From: Formivibrio citricus | GTDB lineage: Bacteria > Pseudomonadota > Gammaproteobacteria > Burkholderiales > Chitinibacteraceae | DNA length: 64,000 nucleotides | Assembly (NCBI RefSeq): GCF_900115065.1 | Contig: NZ_FOVE01000002.1 | Location: forward strand, 62,001-126,000 | Direction: 5' to 3' | Part shown: positions 49,567-57,811 of the stretch, one piece after another | How positions within the stretch are numbered: the stretch's first letter is position 1 | How the letters are laid out: every line of letters starts with the position of its first letter | Notes under the pieces: model-generated | What the model saw: the letters and a program-made list of their open reading frames with translations, nothing else | Told to the model about the DNA's origin: nothing | Databases searched by the model: none | Program-made: the position numbers and the translations under genes

Positions 49567-50217
49567 ATGAATTACGTGCTCGACATCCTGCCCCCCCTGC
49601 TGGAGGGGACCGGAGTTACGCTGCAGGTTTTTGCGATCACGCTGGTGCTGTCCATCCCGCTCGGGCTGGCGCTGGCGCTTTTGCGCATCTCCCGTTTCGG
49701 CTTCGTCAGCGGGCTGGTCAACGGCTACATCTGGCTGATGCGCGGCACGCCGCTGATGCTGCAGATGCTGTTCATCTACTTCGCGCTGCCGTTCGTTCCC
49801 GTGATCGGTATCCGCCTGCCCGATTTTCCGGCGGCGATCATGGCGTTCGTACTGAACTATGCCGCCTATTTTGCTGAAATCTTTCGCGCCGGCATCCTCT
49901 CGATCGACCGCGGTCAGTACGAGGGCGCGCGCGTACTGGGCTTCACCTATCCGCAGACCATGCGCCGCATCGTGCTGCCGCAGGTGATCAAGCGTATCCT
50001 GCCGCCGATGAGCAACGAAACGATCACGCTGGTCAAGGATACGTCGCTGATCTACGTGCTGGCGATGAACGATCTCTTGCGCGCCGCGCGCGGCATCGTC
50101 CAGCGCGATTTTTCGACCACGCCCTTCGTCGTGGCCGCCGCTTTCTACCTGATCATGACGCTGGTGCTGACCTACGGCTTCCAGCGGCTGGAAAAGAAAT
50201 ACGCCGTCTATGACTGA
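49567..50217 (+). CDS. Polar amino acid ABC transporter, permease
   Basis: 216 residues, five membrane helices. The HisM/GlnP-type core is present: [37 protein letters not shown], and the EAA-like loop [21 protein letters not shown]. As the only permease gene it would form a homodimer. ATG 49567; the stop overlaps the ATPase gene by eight bases. Confidence 0.94.
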   Translation: MNYVLDILPPLLEGTGVTLQVFAITLVLSIPLGLALALLRISRFGFVSGLVNGYIWLMRGTPLMLQMLFIYFALPFVPVIGIRLPDFPAAIMAFVLNYAAYFAEIFRAGILSIDRGQYEGARVLGFTYPQTMRRIVLPQVIKRILPPMSNETITLVKDTSLIYVLAMNDLLRAARGIVQRDFSTTPFVVAAAFYLIMTLVLTYGFQRLEKKYAVYD

Positions 50218-50977
50218 ACAAGCGATGATCCGTGCAGTCGATCTGCACAAACATTTCGGCCCGGTCGAAGTGCTCAAGGGCGTTTCGCTCGACGTGAACA
50301 AGGGCGAGGTCATCGCCGTGATCGGCCCGTCCGGTTCCGGAAAGAGCACTTTCCTGCGTTGCCTGATCCACCTCGAAACCATCCACCGTGGCACCATCGA
50401 GATCGAAGGCGAAACCCTGGTTTCGACCGACGCCGGCGGCCATTGCCACTATGCGCCCGATGCCGACATCCGCCGCATCTGCGGCAAGATGGGCATGGTT
50501 TTCCAGCACTTCAACCTGTTCCCGCACCTGACCGTACTGCAGAACATCATCGAAGCGCCGATGACGGTCAAGGGCATGAGCCGTGACGAGATCGTTCCCA
50601 CTGCCGAAGCGCTGCTGAAGAAGGTGGGGTTGTTCGACAAGCGCGATGTTTTCCCCTCGCGCCTGTCCGGCGGGCAAAAGCAGCGTGTTGCCATCGCCCG
50701 CGCGCTTGCCATGGCGCCGGACATCCTGCTGTTCGACGAACCGACCTCGGCGCTCGACCCCGAGCTGACCGGCGAAGTGCTGCGCACCATGCGCGAACTG
50801 GCCGAGGAGCACATGACCATGGTGGTCGTGACGCACGAAATGGCCTTCGCCCGCGAAGTCGCCAGCCGCGTCATCTTCATGGATGGCGGCAACATTGTTG
50901 AGGAACGCCCGGCGCAGGAATTCTTCGCCGCCCCCGAGCATCCGCGGACACGGGCCTTCCTGGAAAACATGCTCTAA
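50210..50977 (+). CDS. Polar amino acid ABC transporter, ATPase
   Basis: 255 residues. Walker [11 protein letters not shown]-loop [11 protein letters not shown], signature [15 protein letters not shown], Walker [15 protein letters not shown] and H-loop [10 protein letters not shown]. Matches GlnQ/HisP-type ATPases. Its stop codon TAA (50975-50977) coincides with the edge of the repeat element that follows, so the terminal residues may have been set by that insertion. Confidence 0.95.
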   Translation: MTEQAMIRAVDLHKHFGPVEVLKGVSLDVNKGEVIAVIGPSGSGKSTFLRCLIHLETIHRGTIEIEGETLVSTDAGGHCHYAPDADIRRICGKMGMVFQHFNLFPHLTVLQNIIEAPMTVKGMSRDEIVPTAEALLKKVGLFDKRDVFPSRLSGGQKQRVAIARALAMAPDILLFDEPTSALDPELTGEVLRTMRELAEEHMTMVVVTHEMAFAREVASRVIFMDGGNIVEERPAQEFFAAPEHPRTRAFLENML

Positions 50978-51122
50978 GAACTTGTTCACGATCTTGCTGC
51001 GAAGCCGTGATCGGAGCTCATGCGCTGCTCAAAATCCTCATGTACTCCTTGTACACTCCGGTTTTTGCGCTGCTCTTCACCCCGCTGACGGCTTCTCACG
51101 ACTGATCGTGAACAGGTTCTAA
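50976..51122. mobile_element. 147-bp MITE-like element with terminal inverted repeats
   Basis: Ends are AAGAACTTGTTCACGATC (left) and GATCGTGAACAGGTTCTAA (right), inverted with one or two mismatches over 17 bases. The inside (GCGAAGCCGTGATCGGAGC, CTCATGTACTCCTTGTACAC) has no coding capacity. The sequence style is one I associate with a repeat dispersed in betaproteobacterial genomes. Confidence 0.75.
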
Positions 51123-51150
51123 CCGGCACACTTCCAAACCGCCAAAGCCT

Positions 51151-51391
51151 CGCATTTGCGGTAATGCCGTTCACTTACGCCAAGTGAGCGGCATTTTTCT
51201 TGATCAGCGCTGCATGCAGCACTTTGCGAGCATCGCAGGGAGCCCCGCAGGGGCGCCGGAGCGGGCTCGCCCAGGGGTGAAGGGGATTTGGCGAGACAAA
51301 TCCCTTTCCCGTCTGCCGGGCGGAACCGGTTGTAAACCCTGCGCCGCAGGCGCATGAAAATCCTTAAGTGAACGGCATTACGCATTTGCGG
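51151..51391. mobile_element. 219-bp non-autonomous element with 11-bp target duplication
   Basis: The element at 51162-51380 has exact 16-bp terminal inverted repeats (TAATGCCGTTCACTTA and TAAGTGAACGGCATTA). It is flanked on both sides by the same 11 bases, CGCATTTGCGG (51151-51161 and 51381-51391), a target-site duplication. The left end also contains an inverted near-copy of the terminus (AAGTGAGCGGCATT, 51182-51195). No transposase is inside, so it needs one in trans; 11-bp duplications are usual for IS4-family enzymes. Confidence 0.88.
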
Positions 51392-51593
51392 GGCTTTGCT
51401 GTATGCACTCCACGCCCTTTAGCAAAAACCCGGATCCCTCTCAATATGGGATCGGCCACAATTTTCCTCTCTGAATCCGCAAGGAATGTAGTCATGCGCC
51501 CGTGCGCCCGGAGGGCGCAGGCGCAGTATGTTGTCCATGTCCGCGCTCCAAACAGGTACGGCCCCTCTCTCCATCGAATGAAAAGGAAATGCC

Positions 51594-52037
51594 ATGCTGA
51601 AGAAACTCGTTTTTCTGGTCTCGCTGTGCTCGCTGCTCAGCCTCGCTCCATCAGCTCTGGCGCAGGACGACACTGCTGCAGTGGCTGGCGCAGTCGAAAA
51701 ATTGCGCGTCCTGCTGCTGAAGCCGGATCGCGCAGCACTGGAGGCGCTGCTGGTCGATGAACTCAGTTACGGACACTCGTCCGGCAAGGTCGATACCAAG
51801 GCGAGTCTTGTCGATGCCCTCATGACCGGGGCCTCCGCTTTCCCTCAGTTGGCCATCGAAAACCAGTCCGTTCGCGTCGTACAGAATGTCGCCATTGTCC
51901 GGCATGTCCTCAGCGGCGATACCATCTCCAAAGGCAAGCCGGGAAAGATCAACCTGCATGTCCTGACCGTCTGGCAAAAACAGGGGAACGGGCAGTGGAA
52001 ATTGCTGGCCCGACAAGCTGTCAGCGTTCCGAAATAA
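51594..52037 (+). CDS. Secreted NTF2-like (SnoaL/DUF4440-type) protein
   Basis: 147 residues, signal peptide LVFLVSLCSLLSLAPSALAQ, then an NTF2-fold pattern: AVEKLRVLLLKPDRAALEAL, LLVDELSYGHSSGKVDTKAS, ending LTVWQKQGNGQWKLLARQAV. Such small cone-shaped proteins bind or isomerise small molecules; the ligand is unknown. ATG 51594 has AAAAGGAAATGCC. A terminator follows. Confidence 0.82.
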   Translation: MLKKLVFLVSLCSLLSLAPSALAQDDTAAVAGAVEKLRVLLLKPDRAALEALLVDELSYGHSSGKVDTKASLVDALMTGASAFPQLAIENQSVRVVQNVAIVRHVLSGDTISKGKPGKINLHVLTVWQKQGNGQWKLLARQAVSVPK

Positions 52038-52058
52038 CCCGACCAAAGCCAACATCCT

Positions 52059-52084
52059 CCGCCATCCAATCGATGGCGGTTTTT
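52059..52084 (+). terminator. Terminator after the NTF2-like gene
   Basis: CCGCCATC-CAATC-GATGGCGG followed by TTTTT. Confidence 0.85.
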
Positions 52085-52183
52085 ATCTGCGGCATTTGCG
52101 CAACACCCATGCTCCTTCCCCAAGATTTCTGCCATCATGAAACATTGCATGGATACATGAACTTGATCGAATGGAGTGGGTTT

Positions 52184-52510
52184 ATGGCTGTTCGTTTGCG
52201 CTACCTTCCGCTGTCCGCCCTGACGCCGGGTATGGCGCTGGGCAGGCCGCTCGTGATCACCGACCGGGGGCGAATTACCTTGCGGCTGCCGGCGGGGCAT
52301 CTGCTGACCGAGCCCGGGCTGGAGCAACTGCTGGCGCACCACGCCGAATATGCCTGTGTGGAGGTCGAAGACCCGCGCACCGATGAAGCCCGTCAGGCCG
52401 ACGAGGAAAAACAGGAAGCGCGGCTGCGCGAGATTTTCCGCTTTGCCGATCCGGATTCGCCGGAAATCGCCGCGTTTTTCAATGCCCTGCTGGCCTACCG
52501 GAAACTCTGA
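52184..52510 (+). CDS. Small protein resembling the N-terminal part of HD-GYP/HDOD regulators
   Basis: 108 residues. LSALTPGMALGRPLVITDRG and LPAGHLLTEPGLEQLLAHH resemble the short beta-rich N-terminal domain often fused to HD-GYP or HDOD proteins. Here it is a separate gene two bases upstream of an HDOD gene, so the two probably act together. ATG 52184 has GGAG seven bases before; an earlier ATG at 52157 has a weaker RBS. Confidence 0.7.
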   Translation: MAVRLRYLPLSALTPGMALGRPLVITDRGRITLRLPAGHLLTEPGLEQLLAHHAEYACVEVEDPRTDEARQADEEKQEARLREIFRFADPDSPEIAAFFNALLAYRKL

Positions 52511-52512
52511 TC

Positions 52513-53340
52513 ATGTTGAATCTGTCTCCCGAAGCCATCCTGGCATCCCTTCCCAAACTGCCGGCCTTTCCGCGTATCGTGACGCAGATTCTGGCCGTGC
52601 TGGACGACGACAACGCCAGCCTGTCCGCGCTCGTCAATCACCTGCAACGCGATCCGGTCATCGCCGGGCGCGTGCTGTCTGCGGCCAATGCTTCGCAGTT
52701 CGCGCATCGCACGCTCGGTGGCGTTTCGTCTGCGGTTTCGTTTATCGGTATGCGCCGCGTGCGTGAAATCGTGCTGACCACCAGCATGCTGGATTTTTCC
52801 CGCAATTTGCGCGTTCCGAAATTCTTCTGGGAACACAGCCTGGCCGTGGGAATTTGCACCCATGAACTGGCGCGTGAGTTCAATCTGGACGAAGACCGGG
52901 CGCTGGTTGCCGGCTTGCTGCACGACATCGGCAAGCTCTGGATGGCCTATCTGCATTCACAGGAAGAACAGAAAGTCGAAGATATCCTGTCCAGCCAACC
53001 CCGTCCGCTCTGCGAAGTCGAGCGGGAAGTCTTCGGCATGGACCACTGTGCCATCGGCGCGATCATTGCGCGCTACTGGAAACTGCCCGAAGAAATCATT
53101 GAGGCCATCGTCGAGCACCATCGGCCCAACCGTCCCGATCTGGGCAAGCTGGCCGCCGCCGTGCATGTGGCGGAAGCGATCTGTAACGGATTGGATTTGC
53201 CGCTGCGCAACGACAACCAGGTCATCGAAATCTCCGTCCCGGCCCTGCAGGCGCTGGAGATGGACTGGAATGCAGACATGAGCGACCTGCTGGGCCGTGT
53301 CGATGCGCGTTTCCAGCATGCGCGGGCGCTGGTGCAATAG
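52513..53340 (+). CDS. HDOD-domain signalling protein
   Basis: 275 residues of HDOD domain: LPAFPRIVTQILAVLDDDNA, LQRDPVIAGRVLSAANAS, SFIGMRRVREIV, and an HD-like site VAGLLHDIGKLWMA plus EHHRPNRPD. HDOD proteins lack proven enzymatic output and work in signalling (chemotaxis, c-di-GMP, stress). The HD pair HDIGK is kept here. Partner of the small gene upstream. Confidence 0.88.
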   Translation: MLNLSPEAILASLPKLPAFPRIVTQILAVLDDDNASLSALVNHLQRDPVIAGRVLSAANASQFAHRTLGGVSSAVSFIGMRRVREIVLTTSMLDFSRNLRVPKFFWEHSLAVGICTHELAREFNLDEDRALVAGLLHDIGKLWMAYLHSQEEQKVEDILSSQPRPLCEVEREVFGMDHCAIGAIIARYWKLPEEIIEAIVEHHRPNRPDLGKLAAAVHVAEAICNGLDLPLRNDNQVIEISVPALQALEMDWNADMSDLLGRVDARFQHARALVQ

Positions 53341-53434
53341 CCGATTTGATTGGCGGTCGGGCATGGTTCGTTAGTGCCGGAGCCATGCTTGCTGTTACCA
53401 TGCACCTTCCCCTTCCATCCCCGACTGTGCCGCC

Positions 53435-53659
53435 ATGCCCCTGCTCGAAGTTGAAATCTCCACCGAATACATTGCCCTGAACGATCTGCTGAAAATTTGT
53501 GGCGTGGTCGATAGTGGCGGCGCCGGCAAAGCGCTGGTTGCCAGCGGCGTGGTCAAGGTCGATGGTGTCCAGGAACTGCGCAAGACCAACAAGATCCGTC
53601 CTGGCCAGCAGGTGCAGGTGGATGACACGACGATCAACGTCGTCGCAGCACAAGAGTAG
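53435..53659 (+). CDS. S4-domain RNA-binding protein (YbcJ-like)
   Basis: 74 residues, a single S4 fold: YIALNDLLKICGVVDSGGAG, ALVASGVVKVDGVQELRKT, KIRPGQQVQVDD. Binds structured RNA; probably ribosome-associated as for YbcJ. Followed by a terminator. Confidence 0.85.
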   Translation: MPLLEVEISTEYIALNDLLKICGVVDSGGAGKALVASGVVKVDGVQELRKTNKIRPGQQVQVDDTTINVVAAQE

Positions 53660-53688
53660 ACGCAGAGACTTTCAGCACTCCAGACATT

Positions 53689-53720
53689 GAAAAGAGTCGC
53701 GACACGCGGCTCTTTTCATT
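53689..53720. terminator. Terminator between S4 gene and convergent hypothetical
   Basis: GAAAAGAGTCGCG, loop ACA, CGCGGCTCTTTTC with one G-T pair. A-rich and T-rich flanks allow use in both directions. Confidence 0.8.
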
Positions 53721-53769
53721 GGGACGACCCGGCGCTGCGGAACACGTCATACGCCTTCGCGGCCATTGT

Positions 53770-54129
53770 TCAGCGGATATTATCGATATCCGCCAGCGAC
53801 TCCATCCCCTTCTGGGTAATCTCGAAGCCGCCTTCCGCTCTGGGGGCGATGTGCCCCTTTTTCTCCAGGAAGGCGCGCACTTCGCCATGCAGCATGGCGA
53901 GCGGATCGGTTGAAATATCCCGCAGCCCGTCAATGCAGGCTTTGACAAACAAAGCCTGCCGCCCCGCGTCGGTGATCGCCACACGGCCGTTGCGTCCGTA
54001 GGCGATGTACTTCAAGCCAAACAGGTGTTTGGCATGCTTGGCAACGCAAGGGCTGACCTTTTTGGTTTTTATGCCACGGCCGATTTCGGCCAGCGCTTCA
54101 AATTCATCGGTCGTCAGTGCGTCGTTCAT
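53770..54129 (-). CDS. Hypothetical protein, 119 residues
   Basis: Mostly helical soluble protein. LTTDEFEALAEIGRGIKT at the N terminus and HLFGLKYIAYGRNGRVAITDAGRQA in the middle look like a winged-helix-type DNA-binding region (recognition helix then beta wing), but the match is weak. ATG 54129 has AGGA upstream. Alone on the minus strand, divergent from the helicase gene. Confidence 0.7.
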   Translation of the reverse strand: MNDALTTDEFEALAEIGRGIKTKKVSPCVAKHAKHLFGLKYIAYGRNGRVAITDAGRQALFVKACIDGLRDISTDPLAMLHGEVRAFLEKKGHIAPRAEGGFEITQKGMESLADIDNIR

Positions 54130-54287
54130 GGTGGAGTCCTGTGGAAATGGCGAGTTCAATTTTGGCGACATGGTACGCTGCCGTTGAGCCCTTCCAAAGC
54201 TATATATTGCGGGGTAATGACCTACAACAGGGTAAACTACGCACTGATTCGCATTCGGCGATTTAAGTAAACCCTGTGAGTAGCTTT

Positions 54288-56543
54288 ATGTCTGAAGTTT
54301 CCGTATCCCTGTTTTCCGATCTTGACTTGGGCGAGCCGCTGCTGCGTGCGCTCAAGGATGTCGGCTATGAAACCCCGTCGCCGATCCAGGCCGCCGCGAT
54401 CCCGCAGTTCCTGTCCGGACGCGATGTGCTGGGCCAGGCGCAGACCGGTACCGGCAAGACCGCCGCGTTCGCCCTGCCGATCCTGGCAAACATCGACCCG
54501 CAGCAATCCGCGCCGCAGGCGCTGGTGCTTGCCCCGACGCGCGAACTGGCGATCCAGGTTGCGGAAGCCTTCCAGAGCTATGCAGCCCACATGCCCGGTT
54601 TTCACGTGCTGCCGATCTACGGCGGCCAGAGCTATGGCCCGCAGCTTTCCGCCTTGCGCCGCGGCGTGCATGTCGTTGTCGGCACACCGGGACGGGTGAT
54701 CGACCATATCGAAAAAGGCTCGCTTGATCTCTCGCAGCTCAAAACGCTGGTGCTCGACGAGGCCGACGAGATGTTGCGCATGGGCTTTATCGACGATGTC
54801 GAAAAGATCCTGCAGCAGACCCCGGAAACCCGGCAGACGGCCCTGTTCTCGGCCACCATGCCTGCAGTCATCAAGCGTATCGCCAAGACCTATCTCAAGA
54901 ATCCCGCGGAAGTCACTGTCGCGGCCAAGACCGGTACCGCCGAGAATATCCGCCAGCGCTACTGGCTGGTGAGCGGCATGCACAAGCTCGATGCGCTGAC
55001 CCGTATCCTGGAAGCCGAACCGTTCGACGGCATGATCATCTTTGCCCGCACCAAGCTCGGCACCGAGGAGCTCGCAGGGAAACTGCAAGCGCGCGGTTTT
55101 TCCGCTGCTGCGATCAACGGCGACCTGCAACAGGCGCAGCGTGAACGCACCATCGGCCAACTGAAAGACGGCAGCATCGATATTTTGGTCGCGACCGACG
55201 TCGCCGCGCGCGGGCTGGACGTGGAGCGCATCAGCCACGTGATCAACTACGACGTGCCGACCGATCCGGAAAGCTACACCCACCGCATCGGCCGCACCGG
55301 ACGCGCCGGGCGCAGCGGTGAGGCGATCCTGTTCATCACTCCGCGCGAGCGCAACCTGCTGAAAATGATCGAGCGCTCTACGCGCCAGCCTGTGGCTCCA
55401 CTGGAATTGCCAAGCATTCAGGCCGTGAACGACGTGCGTATCGCCAAGTTCAAGGACCAGATCACCGAAACGCTGGAAGCGGGCGAGCTGGAGCTGTTCA
55501 CTTCGCTGGTCGAGGATTACGAACGCGAACACAACATTCCTGCCATCGAAATCGCGGCTGCGCTCGCCAAGATGGCGCGCGGAGGCGTGCCGCTCTTGCT
55601 CGACAAACCCAAGCGCGAAGCCTGGACCGAAGAGCGCCCGGCACGCGGCGACCGCTTTGAACGTTCAGAACGAGGGGAGCGCCCGGATCGTCGTCCTCGC
55701 GCCGAACGCGAGCGCCCGGATTTCCCCAGAAAAGAACGCGTATTCCGCCCCGCCGATGCCGGCATGCAGACTTTCCGCATCGAGGTCGGGTACGAGCACG
55801 GCGTGAAGCCAGGCAACATCGTCGGTGCGATTGCCAACGAAGCCAATCTCGACTCCAAGAATATTGGCCGCATCGAAATTTTCGACGACTACAGCGTGCT
55901 CGACCTGCCGGAAAATCTGTCCTCCGAAGTGCTGGAGCAACTGAAAACCGTGCGCGTCGCCGGTCAGGCGCTGAGAATCCGCCGCGACAGCGCAAGTCCT
56001 GCCGCCGCACCAGCCCCTGTGCAGGCCAAGCCTGTCGAAGCCGCGCCCAAAGCTGCCGCTAAAAAAGCCCCGACCAAAGAAGATGTCACCAAGACATCGC
56101 CGCTCGCAGCCTTTGCCGAGCCCGCCGAACTGCCGGCCGAGGCGCCCAAGAAAGACAAGAGCAAGGTCAAGGCAAAAACCAAGACCAGCACGTTCCGCAT
56201 TGAAGTGGGCCGTGCCCATGCCGTCACGCCAGGTAATATCGTCGGCGCGATTGCCAACGAAGCCGCGCTGGATGCCAAGCACATCGGCCAGATCGAGATT
56301 TTCGATACCTACAGCCTGATCGAGTTGCCCGACGGCATGCCCAAAGAGGTCATGGAGCACCTGAAAACCGTCTGGGTAGCCGGCCAGCAATTGCGCATCA
56401 GCCAGGGCGGGGAAATGCCACCGGAAGCTACCCCGAAAAAGCCGCGGCTTGGCCTGAAGCCCGGTGCCAAGTCTGCCTCCAAGGGCGCGCGTGGGGACGC
56501 TGAAGGCGGCAGCAAACCGCCGCGCCGGAAACCGAAGGTGTAA
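54288..56543 (+). CDS. deaD: DEAD-box RNA helicase with two DbpA-type RNA-binding domains
   Basis: 751 residues. Motif I AQTGTGKT (51-58), PTREL, VLDEADEML, SAT, ATDVAARGLD and HRIGRTGRAG are all intact. The C-terminal part has two copies of the DbpA RNA-binding domain, residues about 495-565 and 635-705, each with FRIEVG, PGNIVGAIANEA and IGxIEIFD. They are separated by an Ala/Lys/Pro-rich linker, with a basic Lys/Arg-rich tail. DeaD homologs usually have one such domain. Likely in cold-shock and ribosome assembly. ATG 54288; a GTG at 54276 is possible. Confidence 0.93.
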   Translation: MSEVSVSLFSDLDLGEPLLRALKDVGYETPSPIQAAAIPQFLSGRDVLGQAQTGTGKTAAFALPILANIDPQQSAPQALVLAPTRELAIQVAEAFQSYAAHMPGFHVLPIYGGQSYGPQLSALRRGVHVVVGTPGRVIDHIEKGSLDLSQLKTLVLDEADEMLRMGFIDDVEKILQQTPETRQTALFSATMPAVIKRIAKTYLKNPAEVTVAAKTGTAENIRQRYWLVSGMHKLDALTRILEAEPFDGMIIFARTKLGTEELAGKLQARGFSAAAINGDLQQAQRERTIGQLKDGSIDILVATDVAARGLDVERISHVINYDVPTDPESYTHRIGRTGRAGRSGEAILFITPRERNLLKMIERSTRQPVAPLELPSIQAVNDVRIAKFKDQITETLEAGELELFTSLVEDYEREHNIPAIEIAAALAKMARGGVPLLLDKPKREAWTEERPARGDRFERSERGERPDRRPRAERERPDFPRKERVFRPADAGMQTFRIEVGYEHGVKPGNIVGAIANEANLDSKNIGRIEIFDDYSVLDLPENLSSEVLEQLKTVRVAGQALRIRRDSASPAAAPAPVQAKPVEAAPKAAAKKAPTKEDVTKTSPLAAFAEPAELPAEAPKKDKSKVKAKTKTSTFRIEVGRAHAVTPGNIVGAIANEAALDAKHIGQIEIFDTYSLIELPDGMPKEVMEHLKTVWVAGQQLRISQGGEMPPEATPKKPRLGLKPGAKSASKGARGDAEGGSKPPRRKPKV

Positions 56544-56548
56544 GAAGT

Positions 56549-56626
56549 GGGTAGGTCGGATAAGCCGCAGGCGCCATCCGACGCATGAAGCACGGAACGT
56601 CGGAAGGCGCTTCGCTTTTCCGACCT
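56549..56626. repeat. Inverted pair of GTAG-type REP units (BIME-like)
   Basis: Unit 1: GTAG (56549-56552), GTCGGAT...ATCCGAC (to 56580). Unit 2 on the minus strand: GTCGGAA (56597-56603)...TTCCGAC then CTAC (56623-56626). Very close to the classic enterobacterial REP look, though in a betaproteobacterium. Next to it a GGACCCCGGC-CTGC-GCCGGGGT palindrome (56633-56656 region). Confidence 0.78.
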
Positions 56627-56687
56627 ACTCGCTGGACCCCGGCCTGCGCCGGGGTGACGAGTTCAAATAAACTTGAGCCAAGTAATA

Positions 56688-56720
56688 AGCCACGGCCTGA
56701 CTCTTTGTCAGGCCGTGGCT
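56688..56720. terminator. 14-bp hairpin upstream of bioB
   Basis: AGCCACGGCCTGAC, loop TCTTT, GTCAGGCCGTGGCT: a perfect 14-bp stem but with a poor T-run (GTTTCC). It ends transcription from the helicase gene before bioB, or works with the REP pair. Confidence 0.7.
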
Positions 56721-56788
56721 GTTTCCGGCATTGTTTTGTGTACAATTCCGCCCTTGTCTGTTCCCGCCTGCACTGAGCACGCCACACC

Positions 56789-57751
56789 ATGAATATCGAA
56801 CAAATCGAAGCCCTGAAACAACGGGTTCTGGCCGGTGGCCAGATTACCCCGGAAGAAGCCCTGTCCCTGTCTGAAACCAGCGAAAAGGAGGCCCTCTATA
56901 CGGCGGCCGACGCGATTCGCGCGCATTTTTCGGGGCAAAAAATCGACCTGTGTTCGATCATGAACGCGCAATCGGGGCGCTGCTCGGAAGACTGCAAGTG
57001 GTGCTCGCAATCGGTTCACTTCAAGACCGGTGTGCCCGAATACAGCTTGGTCAGCGCCGAAGAAGCCGTGAAGCTCGCGCAGGAAAACAGTCGCCAGGGC
57101 GTGGGCCGTTTCTCGCTGGTCACGAGCGGCCGGGCGCTGAAGCCGAAACAGATTCAGGAAGCGTGCAAGATTTACGAGGCCATCCGCAAGGACTGCGACA
57201 TCGCACTGTGCGCTTCCATGGGGCTTTTGCGCACGCCGGAGCTGCAAAAGCTCAAGGATGCGGGCGTGGAACGCTACCACTGCAACATCGAAACCGCGCC
57301 CTCGCACTTCCCGACGCTGTGCACCACGCATACCTTCGAGGAAAAGCAGCGCACGATCCGTGAAGCCCAGGCACTGGGCATGAAGATCTGCAGCGGCGGC
57401 ATTTTCGGCATGGGCGAAACGATGGCCCAGCGCATCGAGATGGCGTTCGTGCTGCGCGAGATGGAGATCGACTCGATCCCGATCAACATCCTCAACCCGA
57501 TCGAAGGCACGCCGCTCGCCGGCAGTTCCCCGTTGTCGGATGACGAAATCCTCGTCACCATCGCGCTGTTCCGTTTCATCAACCCGACCGCGCACCTGCG
57601 CTTTGCCGGCGGCCGCAACCTGATTTTCCACATTCAGGAAAAGGCCCTGAGCGCGGGCGTCAGTGCCGCGCTGGTTGGCGACTACCTGACCACGCTGGGC
57701 GCGAGCGTCGAGCAGGACAAGGCGATGTTCGAGCGGATGGGAAGGGCATAG
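56789..57751 (+). CDS. bioB: Biotin synthase
   Basis: Radical-SAM enzyme inserting sulfur into dethiobiotin. The 4Fe-4S motif C-x3-C-x2-C is seen in GRCSEDCKWCSQS; the second cluster ligands lie in IETAPSHFPTLC-type region, and PINILNPIEGTPL and RFAGGRNLIF follow. 320 residues. The gene stands alone, without bioA, bioD or bioF beside it, and has a 14-bp hairpin upstream. Confidence 0.96.
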   Translation: MNIEQIEALKQRVLAGGQITPEEALSLSETSEKEALYTAADAIRAHFSGQKIDLCSIMNAQSGRCSEDCKWCSQSVHFKTGVPEYSLVSAEEAVKLAQENSRQGVGRFSLVTSGRALKPKQIQEACKIYEAIRKDCDIALCASMGLLRTPELQKLKDAGVERYHCNIETAPSHFPTLCTTHTFEEKQRTIREAQALGMKICSGGIFGMGETMAQRIEMAFVLREMEIDSIPINILNPIEGTPLAGSSPLSDDEILVTIALFRFINPTAHLRFAGGRNLIFHIQEKALSAGVSAALVGDYLTTLGASVEQDKAMFERMGRA

Positions 57752-57756
57752 CGGCC

Positions 57757-57778
57757 GACGGGATGAATCCCGTCCTAC
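57757..57778 (-). repeat. Single GTAG-type REP unit
   Basis: On the plus strand GACGGGAT-GA-ATCCCGTC then CTAC; on the minus strand GTAGGACGGGATTCATCCCG. Perfect 8-bp stem. It lies between the convergent bioB and nitroreductase genes, followed by a small CGGTC-TCTTC-GGACCG-like hairpin. Confidence 0.7.
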
Positions 57779-57811
57779 GGTCTCTTCGGACCGCCGCCTG
57801 ATGGTGCCGGT

